From Actinocatenispora sera (GTDB lineage Bacteria > Actinomycetota > Actinomycetes > Mycobacteriales > Micromonosporaceae), in the NCBI RefSeq assembly GCF_018324685.1, contig NZ_AP023354.1, positions 1,736,001 through 1,800,000 of the forward strand: a stretch of 64,000 nt of DNA, written 5' to 3'. How positions within the stretch are numbered: the first letter of the stretch is position 1; every line of letters starts with the position of its first letter. The position numbers and the translations under genes are program-made. Below the pieces are notes generated by a model that did not search any database, had not been told where the DNA came from, and was given only the letters and a program-made list of their open reading frames with translations. Positions 42,706-53,000 of the stretch are shown here, piece after piece.

Positions 42706-42711
42706 CGCCGG

Positions 42712-43248
42712 TCAGCCCGTCGTTTCCCGCAGGGTGAGGGCGGCGGCCCGGGTCAGCCACGGGCGGAACTCGGTGGCGAACGGCTCGGCGCCGGCGGTGA
42801 TCGCCTCGAACACCTCGTCGGCGGCCGCCTCGGCGGCGGCGATCACGTCGGCGGGGTAGCCGTAGCGCACCCGGTGCTCGGCGAACTCGTCCTCGTCCAG
42901 CCGCTCGATCCGGCCGTCTCGCCGGCGCACCACGTCGAGATCGAGGTCGACGGCGTGCAACTCGTCGCCGTGCCAGCTCGGCACTGTGGTCATGTCGGAG
43001 TAGATCTCGGTCGGGTGCGGCGCCGCGTTGAAGTTGGCCGTCCACCACTTCTCGCCGTCGGCGACCAGCAGCACCTGCGCCACCTCCCAGGTCAGCGCCG
43101 GCTCGGCGCCGCGTTGCAGCGCGGTGCCGGCCGGCGCGCCCAGCCAGGTGCCGAACCGGTCGGAGCCGAGCCGGACCGCGTCGAAATGCCAGTGCAACGA
43201 CCCGTCGTACTTGAAATAGCGCACCTGCACCCAGTCATCCGCAACCAT
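42712..43248 (-). CDS. DUF402 protein
   Basis: This 178-residue protein of the DUF402 family (which includes FomD-like phosphohydrolases) has the core KWWTANFNAAPHPTEIYSDMTT and LHAVDLDLDVVRRRDG. Asp and His residues that bind metal in FomD-like enzymes appear to be present. It may hydrolyse a nucleotide or phosphonate, but this is not certain. It is convergent with sigJ (6-bp gap) and divergent from the helicase gene. Confidence 0.75.
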   Translation of the reverse strand: MVADDWVQVRYFKYDGSLHWHFDAVRLGSDRFGTWLGAPAGTALQRGAEPALTWEVAQVLLVADGEKWWTANFNAAPHPTEIYSDMTTVPSWHGDELHAVDLDLDVVRRRDGRIERLDEDEFAEHRVRYGYPADVIAAAEAAADEVFEAITAGAEPFATEFRPWLTRAAALTLRETTG

Positions 43249-43357
43249 GCCGCGACCGTACCCGCCGGGTCGGACGGCCGGCGTTGGCCTGTGGACAGCG
43301 CCGGCCCCTGTGGACAACCCGGGGGTGGACCGGCGGGGTCGGGTAGCGTCGGGCGGC

Positions 43358-45469
43358 GTGACGAGCACCGTGCCACAGACCCGGAGACCGTCCGTCCTCG
43401 ACCTGCTGGGCGCGGCGGTCGCCGCGGTGCCCGGCGGTGCGAGCCGGCCCGGTCAGGTGCGCATGGCCGAGGCGGTCGACGAGGCGATCAACAGCGGCGA
43501 GCACCTGCTCGTGCAGGCCGGCACCGGCACCGGCAAGTCGCTCGCCTACCTGGTCGGTGCGCTGCGCGAGCGCGGCCCGGTGGTGGTCTCCACCGCCACC
43601 CTCGCGTTGCAGGCGCAACTGATCGAGCACGACCTGCCGCGGCTGGCCGAGGCGGTGACCCCGCTGCTCGGCCGACCGCCGACGTTCGCGGTGCTCAAGG
43701 GCCGGCACCACTACGCCTGCCGGGCCCGGCTGGACGCCGGCGCCGAGGAGCCCGAGCCGGATCTGTTCGGCGAGTCCGGCGGCGGGTCGCAGTGGCTCGG
43801 CGCCGCCGGCCGGATCGGCAAGCAGGTGGTCCGGCTGCGCGAGTGGGCGGCCGACAGCGAGACCGGCGACCGGGACGAGCTCGATCCGGGCGTGGACGAC
43901 ATGGTCTGGCGCACGGTGTCCATGCCGGCGCGGGAATGCGTTGGCGCGCAACGCTGTCCGTTCGGCGACGAGTGCTTCGCCGAGGCGTCCCGGGTGCGTG
44001 CCCGGTCCGCCGACATCGTCGTCACCAACCACAGCCTGCTCGCCGTCGACATGATGTCCGGTCGGCACATCCTGCCGCCGCACGAGGTGCTGATCATCGA
44101 CGAGGCGCACGAGCTGGCCGACCGGATGACCTCGGCGGCCCGCGCCGAGCTGTCCGCGGAGGCGATCGACCGGGCCACCCGGCGTGCCCGCACCCTGCTC
44201 GACGGCGGGGTGCTCGACCGGCTCACCGAGGCGTCCGACGCGCTGGCCCTCGCGCTCGCCGGCGCGCCGCCGGGCCGGCTGGTCGAGCTGCCGGCCGCGG
44301 TGCGCGACGCGGTGAGTCTGGTGCAGGCGGCCGGCCGCGCCGCGGTGAACGCGTTCGGCGACGTGCGCGCCGACGATCCCGACCCGGTGCACAAGCAGCA
44401 GGCGAAGTCGACGGTGCAGACCATCGCCGAGGTCGCCGAGCGGCTGCTCGACTGCTCGCCACAGGACGTGATCTGGGTGGAGGGAGTCACCCAGGAACAT
44501 CCCGGGCTGCACGTGGCACCGCTGTCGGTCGCCGGGCTGCTGCGGTCGTTGCTCTACGCCGACCGGACGGTCGTGGCCACCTCGGCCACGCTCGCGCTGG
44601 GCGGCCGGTTCGACACCGTCGCCGCCGGCCTCGGGTTGCCTGCCGGCTACGGGCGCACCCCCGAGACGGGCGACGTCCGGCCCGACCCGCCGGCCGACGG
44701 CGCCGCCATCCCATCGCTGCGACCGACCAGATCGACCCAGCCGTTCCTGCTCGCCGGCGGCGAGCAGGACGGCGACGAGGAGCCGCCGGCCTGGCGCGCG
44801 CTGGACGTCGGTTCCCCGTTCGACTACGCCAAGCAGGGCATCCTCTACGTCGCGGCCCGGCTGCCCCGGCCGACCCAGTCCGGTCTGTCCGACCCGGCCG
44901 CGGACGAGCTGGTGCGGCTGGTCGAGGCGCTCGGCGGTCGCACCCTGGGGCTGTTCTCGTCCCGCCGGGCGGCCGACCGTGCCGCCGAGGTGGTGCGCGC
45001 CGCCACCGGCGTCGAGGTCTACCTGCAGGGCGACGAGGCGCTGCCGATCCTGGTCCGCAAGTTCCGGCAGGAGCAGTCGAGCTGCCTGTTCGGGGTGATG
45101 TCGCTGTGGCAGGGGGTGGACGTGCCGGGTGACTCCTGCCAGCTGGTGGTGATCGACCGGCTGCCGTTCCCGCGGCCGGACGAGCCGCTCTCGGCGGCCC
45201 GGAGCGCCGCCGTCGACGCGTCCGGCGGGTCCGGGTTCGCCGCGGTCAGCGTGCCGGCGGCGGCGGTCCGGCTGGCGCAGGGGGTGGGCCGGTTGGTGCG
45301 GGCCGACACCGACCGGGGCGTGGTCGCGGTGCTCGACTCGCGCCTGCACACCGCCCGGTCGTACGGCACGTTCCTGCGCAACTCGCTGCCGCCGTTCTGG
45401 TACACGACGAGTCCCGACGTCGTGCTCGGCGCGCTGCGACGACTCCGCGACACCGCGGCGACGTCCTGA
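43358..45469 (+). CDS. dinG: ATP-dependent helicase, DinG/XPD type
   Basis: This 703-residue SF2 helicase unwinds DNA 5' to 3'. Walker A is AGTGTGKSLAYL, the DEAH box IIDEAHELADRM. Four Cys for the 4Fe-4S domain are HYACR, ARECV, AQRCP and DECFA. The C-terminal motifs FGVMSLWQGVDVPG and QGVGRLVRADTDRG are typical of DinG. ATP and iron-sulfur parts all look intact. The role is probably in repair of R-loops or stalled forks. GTG 43358 precedes PSVLDLLGAAV, the family start. Confidence 0.92.
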   Translation: MTSTVPQTRRPSVLDLLGAAVAAVPGGASRPGQVRMAEAVDEAINSGEHLLVQAGTGTGKSLAYLVGALRERGPVVVSTATLALQAQLIEHDLPRLAEAVTPLLGRPPTFAVLKGRHHYACRARLDAGAEEPEPDLFGESGGGSQWLGAAGRIGKQVVRLREWAADSETGDRDELDPGVDDMVWRTVSMPARECVGAQRCPFGDECFAEASRVRARSADIVVTNHSLLAVDMMSGRHILPPHEVLIIDEAHELADRMTSAARAELSAEAIDRATRRARTLLDGGVLDRLTEASDALALALAGAPPGRLVELPAAVRDAVSLVQAAGRAAVNAFGDVRADDPDPVHKQQAKSTVQTIAEVAERLLDCSPQDVIWVEGVTQEHPGLHVAPLSVAGLLRSLLYADRTVVATSATLALGGRFDTVAAGLGLPAGYGRTPETGDVRPDPPADGAAIPSLRPTRSTQPFLLAGGEQDGDEEPPAWRALDVGSPFDYAKQGILYVAARLPRPTQSGLSDPAADELVRLVEALGGRTLGLFSSRRAADRAAEVVRAATGVEVYLQGDEALPILVRKFRQEQSSCLFGVMSLWQGVDVPGDSCQLVVIDRLPFPRPDEPLSAARSAAVDASGGSGFAAVSVPAAAVRLAQGVGRLVRADTDRGVVAVLDSRLHTARSYGTFLRNSLPPFWYTTSPDVVLGALRRLRDTAATS

Positions 45470-45579
45470 GACGCGTGGCAGGCACCGAGACACCGCGGCG
45501 TCACGCCGAGGCGCGTGGCGGGTTTCGCGGCGTCGGGTTGGGCCGCGTGGCGGGTTCGACGGGGTGGGCGGAGACGCGA

Positions 45580-45614
45580 GACCGGCCCCGGCCCCGGCGG
45601 TGCCGGGGCCGGTC
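45580..45614. terminator. 13-bp-stem hairpin between dinG and the FMN reductase gene
   Basis: GACCGGCCCCGGC and its exact complement flank a 9-nt loop. It lies between convergent genes and could terminate both. Confidence 0.7.
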
Positions 45615-45628
45615 GTGGATCGTGCGGC

Positions 45629-46264
45629 TCAGCTCGTGCCGTTGAGCAGGTCCTCGAAGGCGGTGGCGGTCGCGAACGGGTCGGCTTCGGCGGCCGGTTC
45701 GCGCGCGGCGACCAACGCGGCGAGCTCCCGGCCGGCCCGCTCGATCCGTTTCGCCAGGCCGGTTTCCGCGTCGGCGCTGCCCCACTCCTCGGTCGCGGCG
45801 TAGACGCCGGTCGGCGCCACGACCGCGTGCAGGTAGCTGAACAGCGGACGCAGCGCGTGGTCGAGCACCAGCGAGTGCCGGGCCGTACCGCCGGTCGCGC
45901 CGATCAGCACCGGCCGGTCGGCGAGCGTGCCCTCGTCGAGTACGTCGAAGAACGACTTGAACAGCCCGCTGTACGAGGCGTTGAACGTCGGTGTCACCGC
46001 GATCACCGCGTCCGCGTTGGCGACCGTGGACAGCAGCGGCCGCAGCTTCGAGTTGGCGAAGCCGGTGACGAAGTTGTCCGCGATGTCGTGCGCGGCCTCG
46101 CGCAGCTCGACGGTCTCGACGTCGGCCTCGATGCCCAGCTCGGCCAGCCCGCGCACGGTCGCCTCGGTGAGCCGGTCGGTGAGCAACCGGGTCGACGACG
46201 GCGCGCCGAGCCCGGCGCTGATCGCGACGATGCTGCGTCGCCCGAGCGGCGTGGCCCCGGTCAT
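45629..46264 (-). CDS. NAD(P)H-dependent FMN reductase
   Basis: This 211-residue flavodoxin-like reductase supplies reduced FMN. Motifs are ISAGLGAPSSTRLLTDRL (phosphate loop), AVTPTFNASYSGLFKSFFD and LIGATGGTARHSLV. It follows a luciferase-like monooxygenase gene within 25 bp and is probably its reductase partner. I chose the ATG at 46264 because GGGAGGAAG precedes it; an upstream GTG overlaps the previous stop codon. Confidence 0.88.
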   Translation of the reverse strand: MTGATPLGRRSIVAISAGLGAPSSTRLLTDRLTEATVRGLAELGIEADVETVELREAAHDIADNFVTGFANSKLRPLLSTVANADAVIAVTPTFNASYSGLFKSFFDVLDEGTLADRPVLIGATGGTARHSLVLDHALRPLFSYLHAVVAPTGVYAATEEWGSADAETGLAKRIERAGRELAALVAAREPAAEADPFATATAFEDLLNGTS

Positions 46265-46287
46265 CGTGTCTTCCTCCCTGTCGCGCG

Positions 46288-47376
46288 TCACTGGTCGATC
46301 GGCTGGCCGTTCGCGGCGAGCAGGCTCGCGTGTGTCGGCGCGTCCGGCACGTGCGCCGGCCGTACCGCGGCGAACTCCTTGCGCAGCACCGGAACGACCT
46401 CCTCGCCGAGCAGGTCGAGCTGCTCCAGCACGACCTTCTCCGGCAGCCCTGCGTGGTCCATCAGGAACAGCTGCCGCTGGTAGTCGCCCACGTAGTCCCG
46501 GAACCCGAGGGTAAGGTCGATGACCTGCTGCGGGCTGCCCACCGTGAGCGGCGTCTCGGCGGTGAACTCCTCCAGCGACGGCCCGTGCCCGTACACCGGG
46601 GCGTTGTCGAAGTACGGCCGGAACTCGCGCACCGCGTCCTGCGAGTTCTTGCGCATGAACACCTGCCCGCCGAGCCCGACGATGGCCTGGTCGGCGTCGC
46701 CGTGCCCGTAGTGCTCGAACCGCTTGCGGTAGAACTCGACCATCTTCCGGGTGTGCTCGGCCGGCCAGAAGATGTGGTTGGCGAAGAACCCGTCGCCGTA
46801 GTAGGCCGCCTGCTCGGCGATCTCCGGGCTACGGATCGACCCGTGCCAGACGAACGGCGGTACGCCGTCGAGCGGCCGCGGCGTGGCGGTGAAGCCGTGC
46901 AGCGGGGTGCGGTGCTTGCCCTCCCAGTCCACGACCTCCTCGGTCCACAACCGGTGCAGCAGGTGGTAGTTCTCGATCGCGAGGTCGATGCCGTCCCGGA
47001 TGTCCTTGCCGAACCACGGGTACACCGGCCCGGTGTTGCCGCGGCCGAGCGTCAGGTCGACCCGGCCGTCGGCGAGGTGCTGCAGCATCGCGTAGTCCTC
47101 GGCGATCTTCACCGGGTCGTTGGTGGTGATCAGCGTGGTCGCGGTGGACAGGATCAGCCGGCTGGTGCGGGCCGCGACGTACCCCAGCATGGTGGTGGGT
47201 GACGACGGTACGAACGGCGGGTTGTGGTGCTCGCCGAACGCGGCGACGTCCAGGCCGACCTCTTCGGCCTTCTGCGCGATCCGGACCATGCTCTTGATCC
47301 GCTCGCCTTCGGTGGGCGTGCGGCCGGTCGTCGGGTCCGGTGTCACGTCCCCCACGGTGAAGATCCCGAACTGCAT
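46288..47376 (-). CDS. LLM-class flavin-dependent monooxygenase
   Basis: This 362-residue luciferase-like enzyme begins QFGIFTVGDVTPDPTTGRT and contains EEVGLDVAAFGEHHNPPF, the LLM barrel core. GRGNTGPVYPWFG and the dehydrogenase-like loop are also present. It would use FMNH2 and O2 to oxygenate an organic compound. The companion FMN reductase gene follows. It is divergent from an SDR gene across a 190-bp region with two AT-rich palindromes. Confidence 0.9.
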   Translation of the reverse strand: MQFGIFTVGDVTPDPTTGRTPTEGERIKSMVRIAQKAEEVGLDVAAFGEHHNPPFVPSSPTTMLGYVAARTSRLILSTATTLITTNDPVKIAEDYAMLQHLADGRVDLTLGRGNTGPVYPWFGKDIRDGIDLAIENYHLLHRLWTEEVVDWEGKHRTPLHGFTATPRPLDGVPPFVWHGSIRSPEIAEQAAYYGDGFFANHIFWPAEHTRKMVEFYRKRFEHYGHGDADQAIVGLGGQVFMRKNSQDAVREFRPYFDNAPVYGHGPSLEEFTAETPLTVGSPQQVIDLTLGFRDYVGDYQRQLFLMDHAGLPEKVVLEQLDLLGEEVVPVLRKEFAAVRPAHVPDAPTHASLLAANGQPIDQ

Positions 47377-47407
47377 TGCCGCGCCACTCCTGTCAGTAGT
47401 TGACTTC

Positions 47408-47421
47408 GCAAATATATCTGC
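47408..47421. promoter_or_regulatory. palindromic operator candidate upstream of the LLM gene
   Basis: GCAAATATATCTGC is a 14-bp near-perfect palindrome (one mispair), about 30 bp before the LLM start. AT-rich DNA is rare here, which makes this a likely operator. Confidence 0.5.
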
Positions 47422-47519
47422 TTGAACGGCTGCCGGGCGCAGGTATTCCCGCGCGTGGCCGGGCGCCGTCGTGCTCGACCGGGCCAGTGCCCTGGATCAC
47501 CCTGGCGTCCGAGCCAAAA

Positions 47520-47538
47520 CTGTATCTAATATAAACAG
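47520..47538. promoter_or_regulatory. operator candidate upstream of the SDR gene
   Basis: CTGTATCTAATATAAACAG is an imperfect palindrome with perfect CTGT/ACAG ends, 30 bp before the SDR ATG at 47569. Together with the site at 47408 it may serve a shared regulator not present in this window. Confidence 0.4.
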
Positions 47539-47568
47539 CGTCTATGAGAAACAATTTGAGGAGCAGTC

Positions 47569-48354
47569 ATGACACGACTGACGAGCAGGACGGCACTGGT
47601 CACCGGTGGGTCGCGAGGGATCGGGCGGGCGATCGCCGAGCGGCTCGCCGCGGACGGCGCCCTGGTGGCCGTGCACTACGGCAGCGACGACACCGCGGCC
47701 AAGGACGCCGTCGCCGCGATCGAGGCGGCCGGCGGGCAGGCGTTCGCCGTCCGGGCCACCTTCGGTACCGACGGTGCGATCGAGCAGCTCGCCGGCGCGG
47801 TGGCCGCCGAACTGCACCGGTGCACCGGCAGCGACCGGCTCGACATCCTGGTCAACAACGCCGCGGTCAGCGAGTCCGACGGCGGCATCGAGGCCGAGAC
47901 GCCGGCCGCGTTCGACCGGCTCTTCGCGATCAACGTCCGGACGCCGTTCTTCCTGATCCAGCGGCTGCTGCGGCAGATGGGAGCGGGCGGCCGGATCGTC
48001 AACATCGGCTCCGCCGTCACCCGGATCGCGCTGCCCGGCGAACTCGGGTACGCGATGACCAAGGCGGCGCTCGCCACCCTGGGGCGCAACCTCGCCAACG
48101 AGGTGGGGCCGCGCGGCATCACCGTGAACACCGTGAACCCGGGACCGACCCGTACCGATCGGACCGCGTTCCTGTTCGACCAGCCGCAGGCGGCCGCCAT
48201 GGTGTCCGCCGGGCAGGCGATCGAACGGATCGGCCTGCCGTCCGACATCGCCGCCGTGGTGGCGTTCCTGGCCGGCGACGACGCCGGCTGGATCACTGCG
48301 AACACCATCGACGCGACCGGCGGCAGCTACCTCGGCCCGAAGACGCTCGGCTGA
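47569..48354 (+). CDS. SDR-family oxidoreductase
   Basis: This 261-residue classical SDR has VTGGSRGIGRAIAE (coenzyme loop), ILVNNAAV, Ser in NIGSAVTRI and YAMTK for the catalytic Tyr-Lys. TVNPGPTRTD and the terminal DATGGSYLG are typical of 3-oxoacyl-ACP-reductase-like SDRs. Its active site is intact, unlike the SDR at 11.4 kb. The ribosome site is GAGGAG. It is divergent from the LLM/FMN-reductase pair and probably belongs to the same oxidative or detoxification unit. Confidence 0.9.
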   Translation: MTRLTSRTALVTGGSRGIGRAIAERLAADGALVAVHYGSDDTAAKDAVAAIEAAGGQAFAVRATFGTDGAIEQLAGAVAAELHRCTGSDRLDILVNNAAVSESDGGIEAETPAAFDRLFAINVRTPFFLIQRLLRQMGAGGRIVNIGSAVTRIALPGELGYAMTKAALATLGRNLANEVGPRGITVNTVNPGPTRTDRTAFLFDQPQAAAMVSAGQAIERIGLPSDIAAVVAFLAGDDAGWITANTIDATGGSYLGPKTLG

Positions 48355-48363
48355 TGGACGACA

Positions 48364-48424
48364 CCTCGACGCGGTTCGCCGTGCCGGCCGGGCGGCGCTG
48401 CCGACCGGAGATGCCGCGTCGAGG
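48364..48424. terminator. 11-bp inverted repeat between SDR and nucleotidyltransferase genes
   Basis: CCTCGACGCGG (48364-48374) and CCGCGTCGAGG (48414-48424) pair perfectly across about 39 bp, between convergent genes. The loop is GC-rich and could fold further. Confidence 0.45.
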
Positions 48425-48439
48425 GGGCGGGCCGGGGTG

Positions 48440-49204
48440 TCAGGCGGAAGCGGCGTCGAGGGCGCCGCGGGCGAGGGTACGGGCGTCGTCGACGAGATGC
48501 TTCAGCGATGCCGGGGTCGGCCGGGCGACCGCGACCAGCTCGTCCAGCTCGGCCAGCCCGGCGCCGTCCAGCAGGGTCTTCTCGTTCGTGACCCACTCCC
48601 CGCGGGCGGCCAGGATCGCGTGCGCTGCCTGGCTCGCGGCCACCGTCACCAGCCCGGCGCAGGCCGCGAGCCGGCCGTGCCGGGCATGGTTCGCTCGGGC
48701 GTACTCGAAGACCCGCTCGGCGCTGCCCCACCAGACGGGTGGCGCCGACCGGCGCAGCGCCGCCGGGTAGTCCGGCCGGGGCAGCTCGCCCCGCAGTACC
48801 CGCGCGATCGCGAGCTCACCGACGACCAGGTAGCTGGGGATGCCGGCCAGGTGGAACAGCAGCGGTTCGATCCGGAACCGGCCGGCCTGCGCCTCGACCA
48901 GCTCGTGCTCCACCACGTTCAGGTCGCGGTAGTGCACGTCGACCGGCCGCCCGTCGATGCGCAGCCAGGCACCGCCGTTGAACACCCCGCCGCCCCAACC
49001 GCCCAGCGCGGACACCTCGCCCGGCCAGCCGATCGCCCGCAGCGCCTCCGGATCGAAGTCGCCGCGGTAGTAGATCGCCAGGTCCCAGTCGCTGTCGTGC
49101 CGGCAGGTGCCCTGCGCCCGCGAGCCACCGAGCGCCACCGCGGTGACACCGGGCAGCCCGGCCAGCGCGTCGGCCACGTCGTCCAGGAACGTCGCGTCGT
49201 CCAT
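48440..49204 (-). CDS. nucleotidyltransferase-domain protein
   Basis: This 254-residue protein of the polymerase-beta-like nucleotidyltransferase fold has GGSRAQGTCRHDSDWDL, the GS motif with the two catalytic Asp, followed by a third Asp in RPVDVHYRD. The C-terminal half is helical. Aminoglycoside- or tRNA-modifying activity is possible; many such proteins are of unknown role. I chose the ATG at 49204 because the extra upstream residues are not conserved in character. Confidence 0.82.
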   Translation of the reverse strand: MDDATFLDDVADALAGLPGVTAVALGGSRAQGTCRHDSDWDLAIYYRGDFDPEALRAIGWPGEVSALGGWGGGVFNGGAWLRIDGRPVDVHYRDLNVVEHELVEAQAGRFRIEPLLFHLAGIPSYLVVGELAIARVLRGELPRPDYPAALRRSAPPVWWGSAERVFEYARANHARHGRLAACAGLVTVAASQAAHAILAARGEWVTNEKTLLDGAGLAELDELVAVARPTPASLKHLVDDARTLARGALDAASA

Positions 49205-49367
49205 CGCCCACCCGCATCCATCGACCGCCACCCGTCCACGGTCTACCAGCGCCGCCCCCGCCCCGGTACCCGTTTCCCCGATGATGACCCCGCGCCCGCC
49301 CCGGCGCGCCGAGTGACCACCTGCGCCCGCCGGCCGGTGGGTACCGGCGCGGCCGGGGCGCGTGGGG

Positions 49368-49880
49368 TCAGCTGGCGAGATCGGTCGCCGGGTCCATGGC
49401 CCAGTGGTTGGTGCGCAGCGTCTGGCCGGCGTACTCGGTGTCGGTCGGGCCGAGCAGCCGGAACCCGACCGACCGGCAGACGCCGTTCGACGCGGCGTTG
49501 CCGACGCCGGGGAAGGCGTGCACCTTGCCCCACCGCCGCTCGTGCCGGGCCCGAGCGAGCAGCTGCCGCACCGCGCGCTTCGCGTACCCCCGACCCTGGT
49601 ACTCGGGCAGCACCATCCAGCCGATCTCGCTGATAGGCGTGCCGGCCAGCTCGTGCGCCCAGATCACCACGCTGCCGGCGACCTCCGCCGGGTCGGCCGG
49701 GTCGGGCACGATCATCTGGATCCAGGACAGGTCGGCCTCCGCCTCGGCGACGTCGCGGCGGACCTTGTCCGGCATCCGGTCGGCCGGCTGCGGGCCGCCC
49801 AGCTCGGCCATCATCGCCGGGTCGCACCGCATCCGCACGTAGGCGTCCACGTCGTCCAGCCGTACGTTGCGAAGTTCCAC
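49368..49880 (-). CDS. GNAT acetyltransferase
   Basis: This 170-residue RimJ/RimL-like acetyltransferase has acetyl-CoA loop MVLPEYQGRGYAKRAV and the C-terminal GVGNAASNGVCRSVGFRLLG. The acceptor is unknown. It lies just downstream of the ESX block in the same direction as eccC but with a 140-bp gap, so it is probably separate. Confidence 0.85.
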   Translation of the reverse strand: MELRNVRLDDVDAYVRMRCDPAMMAELGGPQPADRMPDKVRRDVAEAEADLSWIQMIVPDPADPAEVAGSVVIWAHELAGTPISEIGWMVLPEYQGRGYAKRAVRQLLARARHERRWGKVHAFPGVGNAASNGVCRSVGFRLLGPTDTEYAGQTLRTNHWAMDPATDLAS

Positions 49881-50022
49881 CTCTCCCGTCTACCACCCAC
49901 CCCCGACAACCCGCCGCCGATCACCCGGCCAGCCGCGATCCGGAGAGCCGGTACGTGTAGCGGGGGTACTGGGCATACATCGGAAAAACGTCGCGCACCA
50001 CGCACCCTCGGCTCTCCCCGGG

Positions 50023-53000
50023 TCAGTCGGTGGGGGGTTGGTACGCGAGCTGGACGAGCTGGGCGCCGTCGCGGCGGCGGACCAGCCAGCCGCGACCCGG
50101 CGGGAGCGGCTCGGGGCGGCGGTTGCCGTACAGGATGCCCTCGTCGCGCGGGCCGGACAGCATCATCGCGGGCATGTTGAGCTCGCGCAGCGACTGGACG
50201 ATCGGCTCGTACATGGCGCGGGACATCCCGCCGATGCGCCGGGTCAGGATCAGGTGCAGGCCGATGTCGCGGGACTGCGGGACGAGGTCGGCGAGGGCGC
50301 TCACCGGGTTGCCGCTGCCGGTGACGACCAGGTCGTAGTCGTCGATCAGCAGGTACAGTTCCGGGCCGCGCCACCAGGAGCGGGCGCGCAGTTGCTCGGC
50401 GGTGACGTCCGGGCCGGGCAGCCGCTTGCGCATCGCGTCGGCGACCGAGGCGAGCGCGTCCCGCAGCGCGTCCGACGACGGCGCGTACTCCAGCAGGTGC
50501 GACTCGGGTACCGCGCCGAGCAGGGTGCGGCGGTAGTCGCCGACGATGATCCGGGCCTGCTCCGGCCGGTACCGCCGGACGAGCTGGCCGGCGAGCATGC
50601 GCAGGAACGCGGTCTTGCCGGACTCGGTGTCGCCGACCAGCACCATGTGCGGTTCGGTGGTGAAGTCCAGCCGTACCGGGGCGAGGTCGGTCTCGGACAG
50701 CCCGATCGGGACGCCGGCCGGGTCGTCGGGTCGCGGCAGGTCGACCGCCTGGTACATCCGGGGTAGCAGCCGCACCTCGGGCGCCGGCGCGTGCTTCCAC
50801 GCGGTGGCGACCGCATCGACCAGCCCGGACACGCCGCTGGCCAGGTCCTCGACGCTGTTGATGCCGTCGATCCGGGGTGCCGCGACGAGGAACTGCTTGC
50901 CGTCGGCGGCGAGCCCGCGGCCGGGGGAGCGCTCCGGTACCGAGGCGGCCAGCCGGCGGTCCACTTCGGACTCGGCCGGGTCGCCGAGCCGCAGCTCGTA
51001 CCTGGTGCCGAGCAGATCGCGCAGGTTGAGCCGGATCTCGGCCCAGCGGGCGGCGGTGATCATCACGTGGATGCCGTAGCCGAGGCCGCGCGCGGCGAGG
51101 TCGGTGATCCGCTCCTCCAGCTCGGTGAACTCACTCCGCACGGTGCCCCAGCCGTCGACGACGAGCAGCACGTCGCCGAACCGCTCGTCCGGCAGCGTGC
51201 CGGCGGCGAGCCGGCGGCGGAACGTGGTCATCCCGTCGATGCCGGCCTCGGCGAACTGGGCCTCCCGCTCGGCCAGCAGCCCGGTCAGCTCCGCGACGGT
51301 ACGGCGGAGCAGCTCCGGGTCGCGCCGGGTGGCGACCGAACCGACGTGCGGTAGCCCGCGCAGCGACGACAGCGCGCCGCCGCCGAGATCCAGGCAGTAC
51401 ACCTGGATCTCGCGTGGGGTGTGGGTGAGCGCGAGGCCGCCGATCAGGGCCCGGGCCAGCGTCGACTTGCCGGACTGCGGGCCGCCGACCACGACGGCGT
51501 GGCCGCCGGCGCCGGCGAGTTCGGCCCACAGCACGTCGCGGCGCTGCTCGTACGGCCGGTCCACGACGCCGAGCGGCACCTGCAGCGTGCCACGCGGTGC
51601 CCAGTCGGTCGGGGCCAGGCCGAGCTGCGGGTCGCTGGACAGCGGCGGCAGCAGTTCGGACAGCGCCGGCGGGTCGCCGAGCGGCGGCAGCCACACCTGG
51701 TGTGCCGGCCGGCCGTGCCCGCGCAGCCGGGACACCATCACGTCGAGCACCGTCGACTGGTCCTTGGCGGCCGGCAGCGGGGCGGGCCGTTCGGCTGGTG
51801 GCGGAGTCGGGCCGACCGGAAGCTCGGCCGGCGCGGTGAGGTCGATGCGGAACGCCGCGATGCTGCGCCCGGCCCGCTGCTGGGCCGAATCGCCGGACCC
51901 GACCTGCCGGTACGGGCCGGACACGTACGCGGCGCGGAACCGCAGCATGGTCGACGTGTCGGTCTTCAGGTAGCCGTGCCCGGGCGCGTTGGGCAGTTCG
52001 TGCGCGGCGGAGTTGCCCAGCACGATCCGGGACTCCATCGCGGAGAACGTGCGCAGGCCGATCCGGTAGGACAGGTGGGTGTCCAGGCCGCGCAGCTTGC
52101 CCTCCTCCAACCGTTGGGAGGCAAGGAGAAGATGGACGCCGAGGGAGCGGCCGAGCCGGCCGATCATCACGAACAGGTCGATGAAGTCCGGTTTGGCGGA
52201 CAGCAGCTCGCTGAACTCGTCACAGATGATCATCAAGGCGGGCAACGGTTCCAGCGGTTCGCCGGCCCGCCGCGCCCGCTCGTAGTCGCGCTGGGAGACG
52301 TAGTTGCCGGCCGCCCGCAGCACCTCCTGGCGGCGCACCAGCTCGCCGGACAGCGCGTCCTTCATCCGGTCCACCAGCGGCAGCTCGTCGGACAGGTTGG
52401 TGATCACCGCGCTGGTGTGCGGCAACGCATCCAGCTTGGTGAACGTCGCGCCGCCCTTGAAGTCGACCAGGACGAAGTTCAGCTCCTCGGACGAATGGGT
52501 CGCCGCCAGCCCGAGTACCAGCGTGCGCAGCAGCTCGGACTTGCCCGAACCGGTGGCACCGATGATCAGGCCGTGCGGCCCCATGCCGCCCTGCGCCGCC
52601 TCCTTGACGTCCAGCTCGACCGGTGCGCCGTCCGGCCCGACCCCGATCGGGATGCGCAGCCGTTCGCGTTCCGGCCTGGTCCGCCAGCTCAGTGTCGGGT
52701 CGAGGGCCGCCGCGTCGCCCAGCCCCAGCAGATCGCTGAGCTCGAACGTGGTGGCGAGCGGCTCGTCCGACCCGCCGGACCCGCTCAGCCGGTACGGGGC
52801 GAGGCTTCGCGCGAACGCCGCCGCCTGCGTCTCGGTGAGCAGATCCGGGGTACCGAGGGTCTCGTGCTGCAGGCCGGCCAGATCGTCGTCGCTGGCCCGG
52901 TACGCGCTCTGCTCGCCGCGGAACAGCGTGACCGCCTGCGCCGACACGTCCAGTACGAGCAGCCAGTTGTCGGCGTCGCGCGGGATCTGGCCGGAGAGAT

